Shown here: positions 10,436-24,786 of the stretch, piece by piece
How positions within the stretch are numbered: the first letter of the stretch is position 1
Layout of the letters: each line of letters opens with the position of its first letter
Assembly: GCA_033065855.1 (NCBI GenBank)
Contig: JAVXUO010000272.1
Span: 124,001-188,000, forward strand
Reading direction: 5' to 3'
DNA: 64,000 bases
Origin: Escallonia rubra
Lineage: Eukaryota > Streptophyta > Magnoliopsida > Escalloniales > Escalloniaceae
Made by a program: the position numbers and the translations under genes
Notes under the pieces: generated by a model
What the model saw: the letters and a program-made list of their open reading frames with translations, nothing else
What the model was told of the DNA's origin: nothing
Databases searched by the model: none

Positions 10436-13400
10436 ATGATGGACGACAGGTTCGAAGGCGATGACATGGACGCGCTGGAGGCGCTTTGCAACGCGCCGCC
10501 GCACCGCAAAGCGCACTCCTACAGCCAGCAACTCCGCACCAACACCGGCACCCAGATCAAGCGCTACCAGCAGCTCCGCAAGCACAGCCTCGACGAGAAC
10601 CGCATCACGACCAACATAGACCGTTACTACGACTCGTCTGACGACGAGTTTTACCCGTACGCCACCAACGTGGAAAATCCCTATGCGGGTGGTGGCGACC
10701 GGGCAGAGCCTGTCCGCCGTGACAGCTCAGATGGGGTGGATCAGAGTGCGTGCATCGTGGAGGGTGCCGACGAACTCCGGCATTTACAGCAACAGCAGCC
10801 CTTGCCGGAGTTCATTGCGAATGGAGGTGGAGACGGGATCTTCAAGGTCCCATCCCGGGCCGCCGTGCACCCGAGCAGACCTCCCTGCCTCGAGCTGAGG
10901 CCGCACCCGCTGAGGGAGACCCAGGTGGGGAAGTTCCTAAGGACCATTGCCTGTACGGACACACAGCTGTGGGCTGGTCAGGAGAATGGGGTTAGGGTTT
11001 GGAACTTTTGTGACGAGTTCGATCCGGGGATTGGGACCGGCGGTAGGGCCAGGAGGGGGGACGAGGACGCGGCGCCGTTTTACGAGTCGGCCAACACTTC
11101 GCCCACCATGTGTTTGATGGTTGATGCTGGGAGTAAGTTGGTTTGGAGTGGGCACAAGGATGGTAAGATTCGGTCTTGGAGGATGGATCAGACTTTGGAT
11201 GACAATCCTTTCAAGGAAGGCCTGTCTTGGCAGGCTCATCGCAGTCCGGTTCTGTCCATGGTGATTTCCTGTTATGGTAAACTCCTCTTCCCCAATCAAT
11301 ACTCTGATGAGTAGTTGAAATTCGATTGCTTGCATATTACTTGAATGCCAATCATGTCCCAAGATGTGTATCCAGTTTGACCTTCGGGCTTCGAACTGAT
11401 CGAAAATAACCTTTGCAACTGAGGCAATCGCGTGTTTAAAATCGCTCCGTATTTGGGAGTTTGTGTTGTTTGCAATAGCCAATGTGCCTATGGCGATGTG
11501 GGGGAGATTTTGAGATATATACCAACTGGGAATTAAAGCAAAGTTACACTTACCTGATGAGCGATCAGCAAATGAACAGAAGACATCTATTGCAGCAAGA
11601 GCTAGCAAAAAGATTACCTAATTTGAGGTTTCCTTGTTCTGAATTGCAATAAGTTAGTATAAGGTGAAAGTTTCTGTTGCTGCATTTGAAGATCAGTCTA
11701 CCAGTAACCATAGTCTGCTTGAATTTGATCTCTTGGTAAATATATGGGACATAGGGCCATTGTCCTATATTTGTGGGGGTGCTAACAGAGGGTAGGTTCA
11801 TCACACCTGGCCCATTGAATGAGATTACAATTATTGACTGGACAGATTTGGCTAACATAAATAAGAATTTGATTAAAAATTCTGTTCAACGACTATTATG
11901 CAAGTCGCTGACGGTTAGCATGAAAGACAGTTTCTGCCTTCAATCTCCAACTCTATCTTTCTAAACTTTGTTTTGCTTGTATTGCAGTGGCCAATCAGGT
12001 ATCTCAAAGTTAATTACTCCCATCAGATTTCTACCTGTGTTTTTGTTTCAGTTTTATTTAGGATTATCATACAAATGTACAAAAACCAGAGAGAAACTTT
12101 GCTGCGTCATATCACCCGTTCAAACTTTAACTTTGTTGCTTCGATCCAGGTGATTTATGGTCAGGTCATGAGGGCGGTGTGATAAAGGTTTGGCCGTGGG
12201 AAGCAGTTGAAAAATCTCTCTCTCTTTCACCAGAGGAAAGACATATGGCTGCTTTACTAGTGGAGAGGTCATTTGTTGACCTCAGGAGCCAAGTTACCGT
12301 TAATGGTGTCTGTAATATATCTTCATCAGATGTGAAGTGCTTTATATCTGATAACGTTAGAGCTAAAGTGTGGGCAGCTGGGTCTCTATCCTTTTCGCTC
12401 TGGTATATTTCACACTCTACCCATTGTCTTCCGGAAGTTTATTCATGGCTGAACTTTCGTATGTCCTAAAGAAGTACATCAGCCTTCTTAAAGATGTTTG
12501 TTAATTATAGCTGGTTAAAGTTTGCAAGAAGAAAGCATAACATTTTACTGCTTTGCTTCCGGAAGAAATTTTCATTTCATCAGTCTATCTTAATTATCCT
12601 GATAGTTGGAATTTTGCAGGGATGCTCGTACGAGGGAACTGTTGAAAGTTTATAATGTAGATGGTCAGATTGAGAATCGTGCGGATATGTCATCCGTACA
12701 AGAGCAATCGGTCGAAGATGAGATGAATGTAAAGTTCGTTTCCAAATCAAAGAAGGAAAAATCCCAAGGAAGTAGCTTTCTGCAACGGTCACGTAATGCT
12801 ATAATGGGAGCTGCAGATGCTGTTCGTCGAGTTGCAACAAAGGGCGCTGGGGCATTTGTCGAGGAGACTAAGAAAACAGAAGCACTAGTGCTCACTGCAG
12901 ATGGCATGATTTGGAGTGGATGTTCAAGTGGTTTACTTGTCCAGTGGGACGGAAGTGGAAATCGTTTGCAAGATTTCCATCACCATCCTTGCGCTGTCCT
13001 ATGCTTTTGTACTTGTGGGTCACGTCTGTGGGTTGGTTACGTGAGTGGTATGGTCCAGGTGCTGGATCTTGAGGGCAACTTGATTGCAGGTTGGGTTGCT
13101 CATAGTAGTCCTGTTATAAAACTGGCAGTTGCGGACGGCCGTGTCTTCAGCTTGGCTACTCATGGTGGTATACGTGGATGGAACATTGCGTCCCCTGGAC
13201 CTATGGACAACATTTTACGTCCAAAATTAGCCGAAAAGGAACATATGTATACGAGACGAGAAAACATTAGAATTTTAGTCGGCACATGGAATGTTGGCCA
13301 AGGGAGGGCCTCCCATGAAGCACTAACGTCATGGCTGGGTTCTGCGGTGTCAGATGTTGGTATTTTGGTTGTTGGGTTGCAGGAAGTGGAAATGGGTGCC

Positions 13401-16400
13401 GGTTTTCTTGCTATGTCTGCAGCAAAAGAAACTGTAAGATTCTATTCACGTTCATCACATACGTTGAAATTCTGTGCATAGGTCCATTGTGATTATTTTG
13501 AAGAACTCCCTTGTATTTTGATTTCCTGAAAAGAAGAAATAGGAATTCAGAAGCATGTACAAACTCTAGTATTTTTTGCGGTTACAGTCGGTGAAACTTT
13601 TCTGGCTAAGATTGTCAACTTTGTTAGGGGTTGAAACTTTCTTTGGCAGTAGAATGCAATCAGACGGGCCATAACAATAGTTTCTAGTGTTTTCCAGTGT
13701 GTATCACATGGCTAAATTTGTTGGTCTATTACATTAAGATAAATTGGTAAGAAAGAAATCCGATGGTCATCATTAATTGGGATGGTTCGTCAGCATCCAT
13801 GATTTGACAAAATATGTCAAATAAAGGTTCTGTAACCTACGTCTCGTCCAAGAGTTAGGAAACATAATGCTAGTGACTCCATTTCTGAAAATTTGTCTTA
13901 TCTTTCCATTGAGCCTTCTTCATGTGAGAATCAAGTACACATTAATTCTACTTGGGAGTTAATTTTTTGGGTCCCGGATTTTATACAATTGCAAAACTAA
14001 AGAAGTAAAAACCTAAGAAAGGTTGATTAACATAGAAGTCCCATGTTCAACCACCAGATTACAACTTTATTCATTAACTGCAAGAAGTACCAGAGTACCT
14101 TACTAAAAATCCTTACCATCATGGTCATATGGATGGTGTGTCTGTCTTCTGTTTCCATGAATAGGCAATTCTTGCACAGAATCATATTTATCTGTAACTT
14201 CCAAGTCCATATGGAATCTTAGTTCTTATATATACTTTACAATTTTCGACCTTATAAGTTGCCCCTTTTATGTCTACTGTAGGTAGGACTTGAAGGGAGC
14301 TCTATTGGACAATCATGGCAGGACACAATAGGAAAGGCCTTGGATGAAGGAACTACGTTTGAACGTGTGGGATCTAGGCAGCTGGCAGGCTTGCTAATAG
14401 CTATCTGGTGAGAACATATCATAAAAAGTTCCCCAAGTGTTTGATTTTGCTTACGGCTTTCTACATGCCTGATGTAGTTAACCTCTCTGTTCTTCTCTAA
14501 ATCTCTCTCATAAGCCACTTCTTGTTCTGTTCTGCCTTGAATGATATATCTATAGCTTGTGCTTAGTCATGCTGCTTTATTGGTTGATATTACCTGTACA
14601 GGGTGCGGAAGACTCTTAGGACGCATGTTGGGGATCTTGATGTTTCAGCAGTTGCATGCGGCTTAGGTCGTGCAATTGGTAATAAGGTATCTCAGTTTTT
14701 CTTCATGGGGCTCATTCTTATAGCATGGAAAGCCTACGTCAGTTTTTTGGTACTGACAAAAATGGGAAAGTAGTAGTCTGGGGGATCTATATGGAGTACA
14801 TTTATAACATGAAACCGTCTAGAGCTGGCAGCCGAGCCTCATTGCTGGTTTGCTGATAAGTTCTCCAATCTGAGTGATGCTTGGTCATGATCATCAGTTT
14901 TTTTGTTGAAATTTCTTAATTTTCTGAACTATAAATTTGGTTTTGTAACCCTTCAATAGCTATTTTGCTGTCTTCTAGCAATTCCTTGATTTAAATATTT
15001 GAAATTAGGAAGTGACTAGCTCTGGGGGTCTTCTCCCATTCTCGTTCTTCAGTTTTCCACCCACAGTTTGGAAGATTAGGAATTACAAATTTTTATTCCC
15101 CTGTTGTCTAAACTGCTCATAGTTATGCTTCGGAGTCTGCTACTGCTACAGTGCACAAGGTAATGGTGCACGAAACAGCCTTCTTTGTCCTAGGCGGAAC
15201 ACCGGATAGTAGCTCAAATGCTGCCCATTAGCTATAGACTTCCTGATCATCATTCGACTTGGGGCTGAGCGAAAGAGCTAAAAAGCCCTAATTTCCGTCT
15301 TTTAATTTTCTTTTGAAAAGTGACATCCAGGTAGTATCGACAGTAGTCATACATATGCCAGAGGTAATTTAGGTAAAACAACAACTTTAGTGGTTTGATT
15401 GCCTTCATGTGCTGAATGTTGTTCAAGTTTTAGTTGTTGGGTTTAGCTCTGGGTCAGAAAGCGAGTAGTGTATCTTGCTTACTGCTGTATGTTAGTAGGC
15501 CAAAAATGCATATGAAGTTGTTAACAATGAGCGGAACCTCCTAAGAGTTTTATGCCCCAGTGAGTGTTGGGAATTTTTGTTACAATTAAGGTACTTTGAT
15601 CTAGACTTCGGGATGCACGTGGAAAAGAACCATCTCCTCCCCATCCGTGGCTTCTGTTCAGGAGTTCTATGCCTAATAGATCAGTTCGTTACTAGTGCCT
15701 TTTTCTTCTTTGAAACTACATTTAACATGACTGTGTTTCTTGTTGCAGGGGGGTGTCGGTTTGAGGTTGAGAGTATATGACCGCCTAATTTGCTTCGTAA
15801 ACTGTCACTTGGCTGCGCATTTGGAAGCAGTCAATCGTCGCAATGCTGATTTTGATCATATCTATAGAACAATGGCTTTCAGCCGGTCCTCCAACCTCAA
15901 TAATGCTTCCGGTATGGTGCCATACCTGTTTTTGTCTTGCTCTCTTGCCTTGTCAACATATTTATTTTGGCTGCTTTATTCTTCTGGCTTGCCATGGGTC
16001 CTCTCTGTTGCAGCTGGTGTCTCATCTGCGGCTCAGATGCTTCGTGGTACAAACGTATGATGTTAATACTGACATCAATTTTAGTCCCCCTATATTTCGG
16101 TCACTAGATCTGAGTTACAATGTGTGTGTTGCTTTGAAAGGCTGCGGGAAACAATCCTGAAGAAGGGAGGCCTGATTTAGCTGAAGCTGATATGGTTATT
16201 TTTTGCGGAGATTTTAACTATCGGCTGTTTGGAATATCATATGATGAAGCACGGGACTTCGTTTCCCAAAGAAGCTTTGATTGGCTTCGTGAGAAGGATC
16301 AGCTGAGAGCAGAGATGAAGGCTGGTAAGGTTTTCCAAGGAATGAGGGAGGCACTCATCAGATTTCCTCCCACTTACAAGTTCGAGAGAGGAAAAGCAGG

Positions 16401-18284
16401 TTTAGGAGGTATGACAGTGTGTTAATGGTATAATCTGACAATTCATTTTACAAGGACCAGATTCGAATTGCATTTGAGATTGTTTCAATGCTCAATGGCA
16501 TGCCGTACAACATGAAAGACTTAACATTATCTGTCTTTCTCTTCCAGGATATGATTCTGGGGAGAAAAAGCGTATTCCTGCCTGGTGTGATAGGATACTA
16601 TATCGAGATAACCGATCTTCTCCAACATCAGAGTGCAGTTTGGAGTGCCCCGTAGTCACTTCAATTTTGCAGTATGTTTCATGGGGAATCTGTTTGTTGT
16701 TAGCCCTGCTTCTGTCCCTTATAAACTTTTCTCTTATTTGACAGGTACGAGGCTTGCATGGATGTGACAGAAAGTGATCACAAACCAGTGCGCTGCAAAT
16801 TACATTTTGAAATTGCCCATGTTGATAGATCCATAAGGAGACAAGAGTTTGGGAAGATCTTTCTATCAGATGATAAGATACGGTCTCTTCGAGATGAGTT
16901 ACGTTATGTCCCGCAAACAATTGTTAATACCAACAGGATAGTGCTCAAAAATCAAGAGACTTGCAGTCTAAGAATCACCAACAGAAGTGCAAAAGACGAG
17001 GCTATATTCCAAATCATATGTGAAGGTCAATCAACCATCAAGGAGGATGAACAAGCATCTGATTGCCGTCCGAGAGGTTCATTTGGATTTCCCCGCTGGC
17101 TTCAGGTAAATTTTGATGGTTGTTCTTGATGCCAACACTATTTCTTCTTGTGCTTCATGTGCTTTTGGTTCATCGATACTCTTACCTTTGTCCTGTATTC
17201 TTTTGCGTCCCTTCCAACCAGCTCCAGCACACCATTGCGGTGAGTGACCAAACTACGGTAGACTATAAACCTTCAGTAGGCATTGAGGTCTAGAGTTTCA
17301 AGTTGAAGTACACATCCCCGGAAATTACAATGTATGCATGAAAAAGAAAACCTTGATGTGTAAAATCCAGAGAGTATGGCTAGCCATAAATTTGTTCGCA
17401 AGTGTTCCCTTTTTCCTTTTGGGTTTTTGAGTAGTGTCAACAGGAGTCGAGATTTAACCAATTATATCGAAAGTAAGCCAAACAGTTTGGAGAAGACACA
17501 GCAAAAACCTTTTTCTCTATTTGTGTTTGGGGGTTGCATGAAACAATCTTTCTGATCATGCACCAAGGAAGATTGATCCCATAAAATTACCTATGACAGC
17601 CATCCCAAAATTGCTTAATTAAAAATTCTGAGTCGTGCAGATGCTTGATCTCAAAAAGGGCTGGCCCTAGCGCACAAGGCTCCCACCGTCATTGTGACTG
17701 GGAGGGTTGATATACGCAGCCATACCTGGTTACCCCAAATATTGTGGAGGGACTACCTCCCTCTTTTGAACCCCTGATATAGTACGTCACAGTGAAGATA
17801 CCCAAGTTGAAAATAATTAATATAGCTACATTACTCATTAGATTAAGCAAATGCTTGATCCATCGTAGTTTCAATAATTGCCCGTTCAAGCTGACCTAAT
17901 TCTTTTGCTTTTATGGTTTAGGTTACACCGGCTGCTGCCATAATTAAGCCTGACCAAGTTGCAGAGGTCTCAGTTCGTCACGAAGAGTTCCACACTTTAG
18001 AAGAGTTTGTTGACGGGATCCCGCAAAGCTGGTGGTCTGAAGACACTCGAGATAAGCAAGTGGCCTTGTTGGTGATTGTAAGAGGCAGTTGCTCGACAGA
18101 GACAAGAAGTCACCGAGTTCATGTGCGCCACTGCTTCTCAGCCAAGACAGTCCGCATTGACTCAAAAGGTAATAGTTCCAAAAAATACCAGGGGAGTGCC
18201 AACCACCGGTCTAGGGCTCGGCAAGTTGGCAGTGCCTCCGACATGGTTGATGAACATCGAAGTTTGCATGGTCACTCTGGATAA
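10436..18284 (+). CDS. WD40-type inositol polyphosphate 5-phosphatase (5PTase12/13/14 group)
   Basis: The enzyme removes the 5-phosphate from inositol polyphosphates or phosphoinositides. Eleven exons: 10436-11276, 12150-12402, 12620-13433, 14283-14407, 14602-14686, 15749-15911, 16014-16054, 16141-16408, 16548-16671, 16745-17105, 17922-18284. All introns are GT-AG and the frame holds throughout, giving 1,145 aa, normal for this plant-specific group (about 1,100-1,200 aa). Residues about 150-560 form WD40-like repeats (for example [31 protein letters not shown]). The catalytic domain begins near residue 579 ([11 protein letters not shown]). It contains FCGDFNYR (795-802), PAWCDRI (874-880) and SDHKP (915-919), the metal- and phosphate-binding motifs, all intact. 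The C-terminal 230 residues form the Ig-like/ASH-type tail seen in relatives. A second ATG at 10439 has better context (A at -3, G at +4) and may be used. Relatives act in phosphoinositide signalling, blue-light and wall development; which role applies here is unknown. Confidence 0.95.
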
Positions 18285-19450
18285 ATATATAGCGGAAATG
18301 GATGTTCAGCCTAGGCACCGTTGGGGAGAATTCTCTCACTCTAAGAGATCGACGAATCTAGTTAGCTTCTTGATGTAAATAATATTGGGCATTTGGAGCT
18401 GCTCTCCAATTCAAGCATCTTCGGAATAGTCTTCATTTTCTATCATCATCAATCCTTATACTCTAGTCTCAATTCCAAGATTCTTTAATAGGGTTATTTC
18501 CCCAGAAAAGCTGCTTAGTCAAAGCATATTGTAATTTTTCATGGACAATTGACTTGTTCAAAGATGCAAGTAGAAGATAGCAGAATGACAGTGAGTTGAT
18601 TTTCAAACTAGTACATGGTTTTTCAAGTATAGAACCGGGGTGAGATAATGTCAAGGGAGTTAGGCCAGAGGATGTAACTTTCAGCCTCAAAGGCACTGGG
18701 AAAGGAATGAGAAAGGTTCTATAGAAGGTTTCTCTATCTGAAATTTGGTCAAAGTAGAGGCCATGTTCAAGCCTATATGTTGACAAGTCCTCCCTACATC
18801 CCAGCCTCCCTACAAGCCAAACAGCTGTTGTGTTTGGCAGATAATGACTTCACTCATTCAAATGACCAGACCAATCCGTAGAAAGCTGTGAAGGGCAGGA
18901 TTTGGGAGTGCATAGTTTATATGCTGATGTTAATCCTATCCTCTACATGCAAGGCTTGGGTATCATTTCACTCCAAAAAGAACTGTAATTTGATCTTAGT
19001 GAAGTATAAAAACGGTGTCAAATTACGGCGTGGCTTACCTGCTGAAAAGTCGAACTAAAAACATATTCGGACGCAAAAGCAGCAGGAAAATAACACAATA
19101 AGCGATGCTCAACTATATATACAAACATAGTCATTTGTTATTACATTCCAATGGATTACCTATGGCGTAAGCATCAGGGATTGGCGCAGCCTTGTTCCTC
19201 CAGTTTCCATCTTATCTGGAAGTTGTTGCAGCCCATCGACTTGGTCAATCTGATCTCCTGAATAATATCAATACCATGAAATTCCGAGAAGTTGAGGGAA
19301 ACCATGCAACTGTCAATACTTCACACTTGTGCTTCTGTTCGACTTGTAGCTCTGGAGTGTAGCAATTGAGTACTGAGATACCGAACCATCAATAAATAAT
19401 TTATAGATGCTGATACCAGAGCAGAAGGTGGTTTTAGGTTTCCTTCGCTC
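18285..19450. other. Intergenic region between convergent genes
   Basis: The 5-phosphatase (plus) and ankyrin gene (minus) end toward each other across 1.17 kb. This stretch must carry both 3' UTRs and polyadenylation signals. AATAAT- and AATAAA-like A/T motifs occur on both strands but none is decisive. No further gene is recognised. Confidence 0.6.
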
Positions 19451-22400
19451 TTAAACTGCATACATCCTCTTATACTTGTCGTTGTAAATCTCTGGATCTG
19501 ATGCCATGGACATTGAAAAAGATCGAGAAAGGGCCTCAGCTCTTCTTATGTTCCTCATTTTCGAGTCCTCGATCCTATGCCGAACAACACAATAACACAT
19601 GGAGCCAATTGTAGTGAGCATGATCGAGCCACCAATAACTGTCGCATACACTGCAAGCCATAGTTCATGGGACCCAACCACCACGTAAGTAAGAGAAATG
19701 AAGGCAATTGAAATGAAGAGGCAAGCACACCACATAAGCTTGTTTATTACAAACATGAGTTGCTTCTTTGCCTTCTCTTCTATCACCACAAGCGACGTCT
19801 GAACTACAACCACCGCCAGGGAGATGAATAAGGACATACTGTCGAATAGAAAGAAGATTATAAATGCTGCACTATTTGCTATGTTGGCTTGTCCAAGAGA
19901 AACCCCCTTTGTTTTGTCCTCAACATACTGGCCTGGTACTGTGAAAATGGCAGGAAAAGCAACCGTAGCTATAAGGACAGCAACAACAGTGGCTGAGTTT
20001 ATGGCGTTGTTGAGACCATTGATGTGGAGCTTCTTTACCTTCTTAGCAATTTTCCGTACCCTGAATCCTGTTTGACGGGTTTGTTGAATTTGAGAGTGGA
20101 CGTCGTGTTTTATGTCACTGACGGTTTGCTTGAGTTGCTTTGCTGCAGTAGGTGGTTTCCCATGATCTTTGGAATGTGTGGCCCCTGCATCCTTTAAGAT
20201 TGTAAAAAGTTCTGGAGGTCCAAACTTGGATGCAATATCAAGAGGGGTCTCCCCAGTCTTGTTAATTGCATTGGTGTTTATGCCCTCAACTGACAGTAAG
20301 CACTGTACAATCTGCCATACAGGAAGCGACGTGTCAATATAGGCATTGAAGTGACACAGCCACTGGAATACCCACAACTGAGAAAAACTTAAACCCCATT
20401 TTCCAGCCAGATAAAATAGTCCTCTTAGCTGAGTCCTTACAAGTAATGAAGTTCCAGTTTTGTAGCTAACATTCAGATTTCTACATTCTTGTTCCATTAT
20501 CGACTTTTACATTTCAGGGCCAGACAGCAAAATCCTACAACTCAGGGTGTGACTAAAAGACAAAATTAGCAAGTTAGCAGTAGCATGTCTCATTGTAAAT
20601 ATGTACATTACGAGACACTAAAGTGCAGACTAGCATGAGCAAGCCTAACCAGGTTGGTAGAAGATTTCCAGCTACGGGTTAGCTAACCACCATTGGGGTA
20701 GAGTTAGTACCTAGGACTACTTGCTTACATCTCACAAGGCTTACTTGTTTGGGAAGAACCATCAAACAGGAGGATGCTCGAGCCACTTATAGGCTTGCTG
20801 CTTGCCTAGTGTAATAACCTAGAGACAGAAACTTAAGTTTGTGCTATCCACCATTGAATGGGAAAGATTTTGTGATCGGCCTTATAAGAACCTAACCATG
20901 AATTCAAAAGTACCTACTGGCTAGAAATTTTGAGGGAGGCATAGCCCTATGGTGTGGCAGCGGAGCTGGTTGTTACAAAGTTGCAACAACAACAAGTGGA
21001 CAAGGAACCTTGAGTAGATCTAACGACGTTCCATCTTGATAACTCTATGCTATAAAGGGAGTGTCAGAATGCAGTACAGGAACAAAAGACACAAAATACG
21101 TCCTACAGTGGAGATCATAGGCTAACGGCTTCCTGAAAAGAGAGGACAACAGATTATTTCAGTCTACTGCACATATATCTAGGAGCGTGCTTTGAGTTTT
21201 GAATTTCATGACCTTCAACAAACATTTTATTGGTACTCACTATAATCTTCCAAACATATCAACCACACATGTACACCAAATAAACACCAGCTTTTTCAGG
21301 GTTGTTTAAAGATATATATAACAAAGAAAGTAGAAACAGGGGTGACCTGAATGCGTCCCTTTCTTGTTGCAATATGCAATGCCGTGTTGCCCTTGTTATC
21401 TTCCAAGCTAATTACTGAAGGGTCGGGTTTGATCAGTTCAAGCACAATTTCCGCGTTTTGCCCCTTTACCGCCATGTGTAGTGCAGTTTGGCCTTTCTTA
21501 TCAGTCCTAAAACCAATACTTGGATCTTTGCTTAGTAAGGATTTTGCCACTTCCAAGTGGCCCATCCTTGCAGCTGTGTGAAGGACTGTCTTACCATTAC
21601 TACGGGCTATCTTAGCAAGGTTTGAATCAGCATTCAGAAGCAGATTGACTACTTCAGTGTGTCCTTGAGCTGCAGCCGTATGTAAGGCTGTAGAATTGGT
21701 CGAATCAGTGGTCATCACCAGGTTGGGGAAAGAATGCAAAAGTTCCATCAGGACCTCTGCCAGAAACCGAAAGAAATTAAAAAATGTGTCAGGTGCAGCA
21801 TACCTCAACGCATAAAGCAGAGAAAGAAAGAATCCTTAGAGCACATTATTCGAATGGTAAACGGAAAGACAAATTCCAATAAAGTTCCAATTCAGCAAGC
21901 GTCGCATGGCTACTGTGCAAATAACGTGCTGTTGCCACTAGTCGTTGTCACTATCGCCAACATAACTTTCCCACTAACGCCAGCTGCAATCAATATAGTA
22001 CCAGCAAATTATCATTGCTTCCGATGTCACTGCATAACTTTTCTTTCGTTATTTTAAATCTTCTGTCGAAGTTTACAAGTCATCACATTATTCTTCAAAC
22101 AAGCACATTCTATTTGCTAAGGAAAATTTTGCAAGTGTTTCATTTTAACATAACAGCCAATAGTTTTCTTGAAGCATATGAATGAAGTCTGTTGCCTTCT
22201 CGAATCTTTTCAGGGTAATCTATGGTCTTGTGTCAGTGTTTCCTATCCAAGTGATAGAAAAACTTCATACAGAGACTTGACGCTGTATGTATCGATCTTT
22301 AACTCTACTATACAAACCAGAGCAAGAGCTCATTGCGCATCTTTACTTCGATATACCACAATATTTCCCTTCCAATTTAAAGTGTTCCTATTTTTATTTG

Positions 22401-24752
22401 TTGTTGTTTTCCCTGGGAGGCAAATTTACTGCTTTTTCTTGAATCACGTTCTGTTCTTCTTGGCAAAACTTCACAATTATGCAGCTTGGGATGCCCTGTC
22501 TTGTCTATTTCAAGTCATCGAGGGATTAACTTAGTCTGTTATATTGCGTCTTCAACCAGTGAATTGTTTATTTGTAACTAGTTAATCACTTGGTTATTTT
22601 CATTTTTCACCCTCATATTTTGTTTATTTTTTGACTTTCAGTCCCTTTACTTCCAAATCCTTGAAACGACTCTTTGCACTATGCCCGTCATCAATTTAGC
22701 CCTCCGTTAGCATTTTTGTTATAAACTTGGGAGTATTATGGTCTATTAGCCGCCTAAAAGCCATCCACATCTCTCTTCCCTTTTCTTCTCTTCTGCCTTT
22801 CCCCTATCTCTCTCTTCCCTCTCTTTTGCATCCTCACAGCCACCACCCCGATCCCACCACCAATTTTCTGCCACCATTGATACCCACCACCAAGCCAATA
22901 ACCACTCCGCCCCCGAGCCAAACAACACCATCTATCCAACAACAGCCCCTACCACCGCCGCCACCATCACCCAGACCCACCACCACCACCACCACCACCA
23001 CTAATAAACCCTCCACCGTTCAACCCTCACTGCTGCCGCAACCACATCAACAGATCCAGATAGTGAAGCTGCCGAATCCGCCACCATTGCCGCCAGCTCC
23101 ACACCACTTCACAATTGCCCTCCTTCCTCCTTTTTTGGTTTTTCTTTCAGTTGGTTATTTTCCTTTTCTATTTTTTTTTTGTGTTGATTTGGTGTGTACG
23201 GTGTTGGCAGCAGCGCATTGGTAGTTCTGGTGTTGGCAGCGGTGAGTTCCTGGTGCTAGTGTTGGCGGATTGGTTTGGCGGTGGTGTTGATGGTGACGGT
23301 TAGGAGGGGTACGGGGTGATGGGTATGGAGGCAGTGTGATGGGTGGTGTTGTTAGATGGTGCTAGTTGGGAGGCGGAGGGAGGTGATGGATGTGGAGGTA
23401 GTGATGGCGCGGTGAATTTTTAGCGGCGAGGTGATAGCGCGGCAGCAATGGTTGCAGTGGCGGATGCAGCAGCGAAGTGGTGTTACGTGCATGTCATGTG
23501 CCATTTTTGCCTTAAAGGCATGAAATGACCAATTTAGCCCTGAACTTAACAGGGAAAACCTTAGTTGCACAAAGCGGGAACGGGGGCAGGGGAGCGTAAG
23601 CACCTAAAAGAATCTAAGGTTGGCAGCGGCTTGAATAAATATATGCGTAAAAGAGTATTACCATTTGCTGAATATAGTTTACACAAGAGAGAGAGGGGGA
23701 GAGGGGGAGAGAGAGGGAGCAGTGATTGACAAGCTCTGCTCTCTCGAGGAGGGTAGTCAGCAACAACAAACAAGGAGGCTTTATGGAGTTGAAGGAAGAG
23801 AGAAACAAGGAATTGAGTCGAAAATGGCTTGATTTGCAGGTACTCTCTCACTTGTTCCATCCATCTCTGACCAGCTGACGGCATCGAGTTACCGTATGAG
23901 CTTGGGACGAGGTCCCATGGAGTTCCTAACTTGGGATTGCAAAAGCGAGTTTCTGAGAGAGAAGCGTCACCATATGAGGAGTTTCCTGCAACTAAGGGGA
24001 AAACAAACGGAGGGAATAAATGGTAACAGGGTGTAGTACAAGGAGAAGTTTCAAGGATGTGTTTAGAACTAGTGACGTTCAAGATGATCTTCTGATCGAA
24101 GTGTCAATATTCATGGAAACGGGCAGGAAAGAAATATGGGAACCTGAAACTTGGATTCTTAAAGTCTTTCTTACCCCCAACTCCCTGTCTCAACCAAAAC
24201 CAAGCACCTCTCTCAGTCTTTGTTTCCAGAGTATTCTCATTAGGGCACACCTAATACCTTGAAGGGCGATTAAAGAACCTTTTAGTGTTCACTTTCCTAT
24301 ATTTCCTTCATGGAGAATAAAGTTCCCCTTGCACAACAAAAGAGAAGGATCCCACAGACAAGCTTACAGATATTCCATTATTGGGCTTAGCTGCAAATGT
24401 CATTCAATTGGCAAAACTTTTGAAAGGTGGCACATAAGCAAATTAGGATGTGTTAAACTGTGCTCGTGGATATGTATTACGAGGGGATAGTCTGGTCATG
24501 CACAGCTGCAACTCGATAATGCTCCAAGCATATGCAGTTGCACATAGTCAACACATTCTCTGCAATGACCGTGATAAATGAAGGAGCTTTTTTGCTGAAG
24601 GCTATGGAGTTGTATTCTAAGAGGTTGCTACTCGGCAAAACACGCTCATTGTCCAGGTGGTATCATGTGAAGCCATCGAAACTCAATAAGGCTCTGACTA
24701 ACATTATTGAGGACTTCACTCTTCCAGCAACACATCTCAAGTTCAATCTCCA

Positions 24753-24786
<34 letters not shown>

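Noticed and set aside
10937-11608. 223-codon minus-strand open frame opposite exon 1 of the 5-phosphatase
   Set aside because: It overlaps the well-supported sense exon and runs into the intron, with no family features; a shadow frame.
22727-23224. 165-codon Pro/Thr-rich open frame in the ankyrin intron
   Set aside because: It is the product of CCACC-rich low-complexity DNA and has no recognisable domain.
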